A DNA stretch of 5,859 bases. Origin: Eubacteriales Family XIII. Incertae Sedis bacterium (GTDB taxonomy: Bacteria; Bacillota; Clostridia; Peptostreptococcales; Anaerovoracaceae). Below are positions 5,076 through 5,859 of the stretch, piece by piece. The stretch covers positions 1-5,859 of the forward strand of contig JAISTF010000120.1 of the NCBI GenBank assembly GCA_031272745.1. Direction: 5' to 3'. How positions within the stretch are numbered: position 1 is the first letter of the stretch; every line of letters begins with the position of its first letter. The translations under genes were made by a program, and so were the position numbers. The notes under the pieces are model-generated. The model worked only from the letters and a program-made list of their open reading frames with translations. It did no database searches and had not been told where the DNA came from.

Positions 5076-5859
5076 TTGACGCTGACGGAGAAGGTCACGC
5101 TCTTGCCGCCGGCGGTGACCGTGATGTTGGCCTTGCCGGGCTTTTTGGCCGTGAGCTTCCCTGCCGCATCTACAATAATCACACCGGTCTTGTCGCTCTT
5201 GAACTTCACGACGGTGTTCGTCGGGATGGTGCTTGTCATGCGCACGTCGAGCGTTTTCGACTCGCCGGCCTTGATGATCTTCGGCGGGTTTTTGATCGTC
5301 ACCTTCGCGGCGGGCGTCGACTTCGGCAGTTTCTTGACGACCTTGACCTTGAAGGTCTGCGTCTTGCTCCCGCTCTTCGCCGTGATCTTGACCGTGCCCA
5401 TCTTCTTCGCCGTCACCTTACCGTCCTTGTCAACGGACGCGACGGAGCTCTTGCTGCTCGACCATTTGACGGTACCCTTCAGCGTCGTCTTGACCGTAGC
5501 CGTCTGCCCTTTGAGGACGGTGTAGCTCGTTTTCAGCTTGCTGCCGTCGGAGATGACGACCTTGTCGACGCCGACGGACTTCTTTGCCACCGTGATCGTG
5601 AACGTCTTCACCGCGCCGTCCTCGGTGGTCACCGTGATGGTCGCTTTGCCAGGCTTCAGCCCCTTGACCTTGACGGAGCCGTCCTTCTGCGTGACGATCT
5701 TCGCGATGGTCTCGTCGCTGCTCGTGACGGAAGCCACCTTGCCGCCTTCGACGACGAACGGGATTGTCACGTCTTTTCCTTTCTCGACCGCAAACGCCGT
5801 CTGCGCGGCTTCGATGACGGCCGTCGGCTCGGGCGCAACGGCCTGCTCATCCTCTGTAG
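5072..5859 (-). CDS. Protein with tandem bacterial Ig-like (Big_2-type) domains (5'-truncated by window edge)
   Basis: 261 residues of the C-terminus are visible; the frame is open to the window edge, so the GTG at 5770 is not the true start. The visible part begins with an acidic, Ala/Pro-rich linker (TEDEQAVAPEPTAV), followed by three Ig-like repeats of 75-85 residues. Each follows the Big_2 pattern: a substitution-rich strand region, then 'VKVKGLKPGKATITVTT', 'GKVTAKKMGTVKITAKSG' and 'GKLTAKKPGKANITVTAGG'. The protein is Lys-, Thr- and Val-rich and has no cysteine, as expected for extracytoplasmic modules. Such domains typically extend surface-exposed or secreted proteins as spacers or adhesive modules. 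No signal peptide, LPXTG motif or SLH domain is in view; the chain ends directly after the third domain (FSVSVK). What lies N-terminal, perhaps a catalytic or adhesion domain, cannot be told. No functional link to the SCIFF genes is evident. Confidence 0.85.
   Translation of the reverse strand, partial: TEDEQAVAPEPTAVIEAAQTAFAVEKGKDVTIPFVVEGGKVASVTSSDETIAKIVTQKDGSVKVKGLKPGKATITVTTEDGAVKTFTITVAKKSVGVDKVVISDGSKLKTSYTVLKGQTATVKTTLKGTVKWSSSKSSVASVDKDGKVTAKKMGTVKITAKSGSKTQTFKVKVVKKLPKSTPAAKVTIKNPPKIIKAGESKTLDVRMTSTIPTNTVVKFKSDKTGVIIVDAAGKLTAKKPGKANITVTAGGKSVTFSVSVK

Noticed and set aside
1..5859. tRNA, rRNA or known riboswitch
   Set aside because: No cloverleaf, rRNA signature or Moco riboswitch-like leader was recognised by eye; the true leader of the Moco operon is outside the window.

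Overview
The window comes from a GC-rich bacterium, most likely a member of the class Clostridia. The strongest taxonomic clue is a SCIFF (six-cysteine in forty-five residues) peptide with its radical SAM maturase, a pair found almost throughout Clostridia and rarely elsewhere. The heavy use of G/C at third codon positions points to one of the GC-rich clostridial lineages rather than classical Clostridium. The exact family cannot be read from the sequence.

Left part, + strand (1-3331): a compact molybdenum cofactor (Moco) operon in the order moeA (5' end outside the window), moaA, moaC, a small MOSC-domain gene and mogA. MoaA and MoaC make cyclic pyranopterin monophosphate from GTP. MogA adenylylates molybdopterin and MoeA inserts molybdate. 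The MOSC protein is probably a sulfur or cofactor-handling accessory. Genes for molybdopterin synthase (moaD/moaE) and for molybdate uptake are not in the window. The genes are very tightly packed (GTGA and ATGA overlaps). The exception is the moaC-MOSC gap, which holds two tandem copies of a short palindromic repeat whose tail supplies part of the MOSC ribosome binding site.

Middle part, - strand (3326-4916): a promoter with an extended -10, the SCIFF precursor gene scfA, and the maturase gene scfB. scfB starts at a TTG that overlaps the scfA stop codon. The 3' ends of scfB and mogA overlap tail to tail by 6 bp. A longer, 48-bp copy of the same palindromic repeat lies in frame inside scfB, where it encodes about 17 residues, including three extra cysteines, between conserved cysteine motifs of the C-terminal iron-sulfur domain. 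This is the most unusual feature of the window.

Right part (4917-5859): a short non-coding stretch with a perfect 13-bp inverted repeat and an overlapping alternative hairpin, then the 3' end of a - strand gene for a protein of tandem bacterial Ig-like (Big_2-type) domains. Its N-terminus is outside the window.
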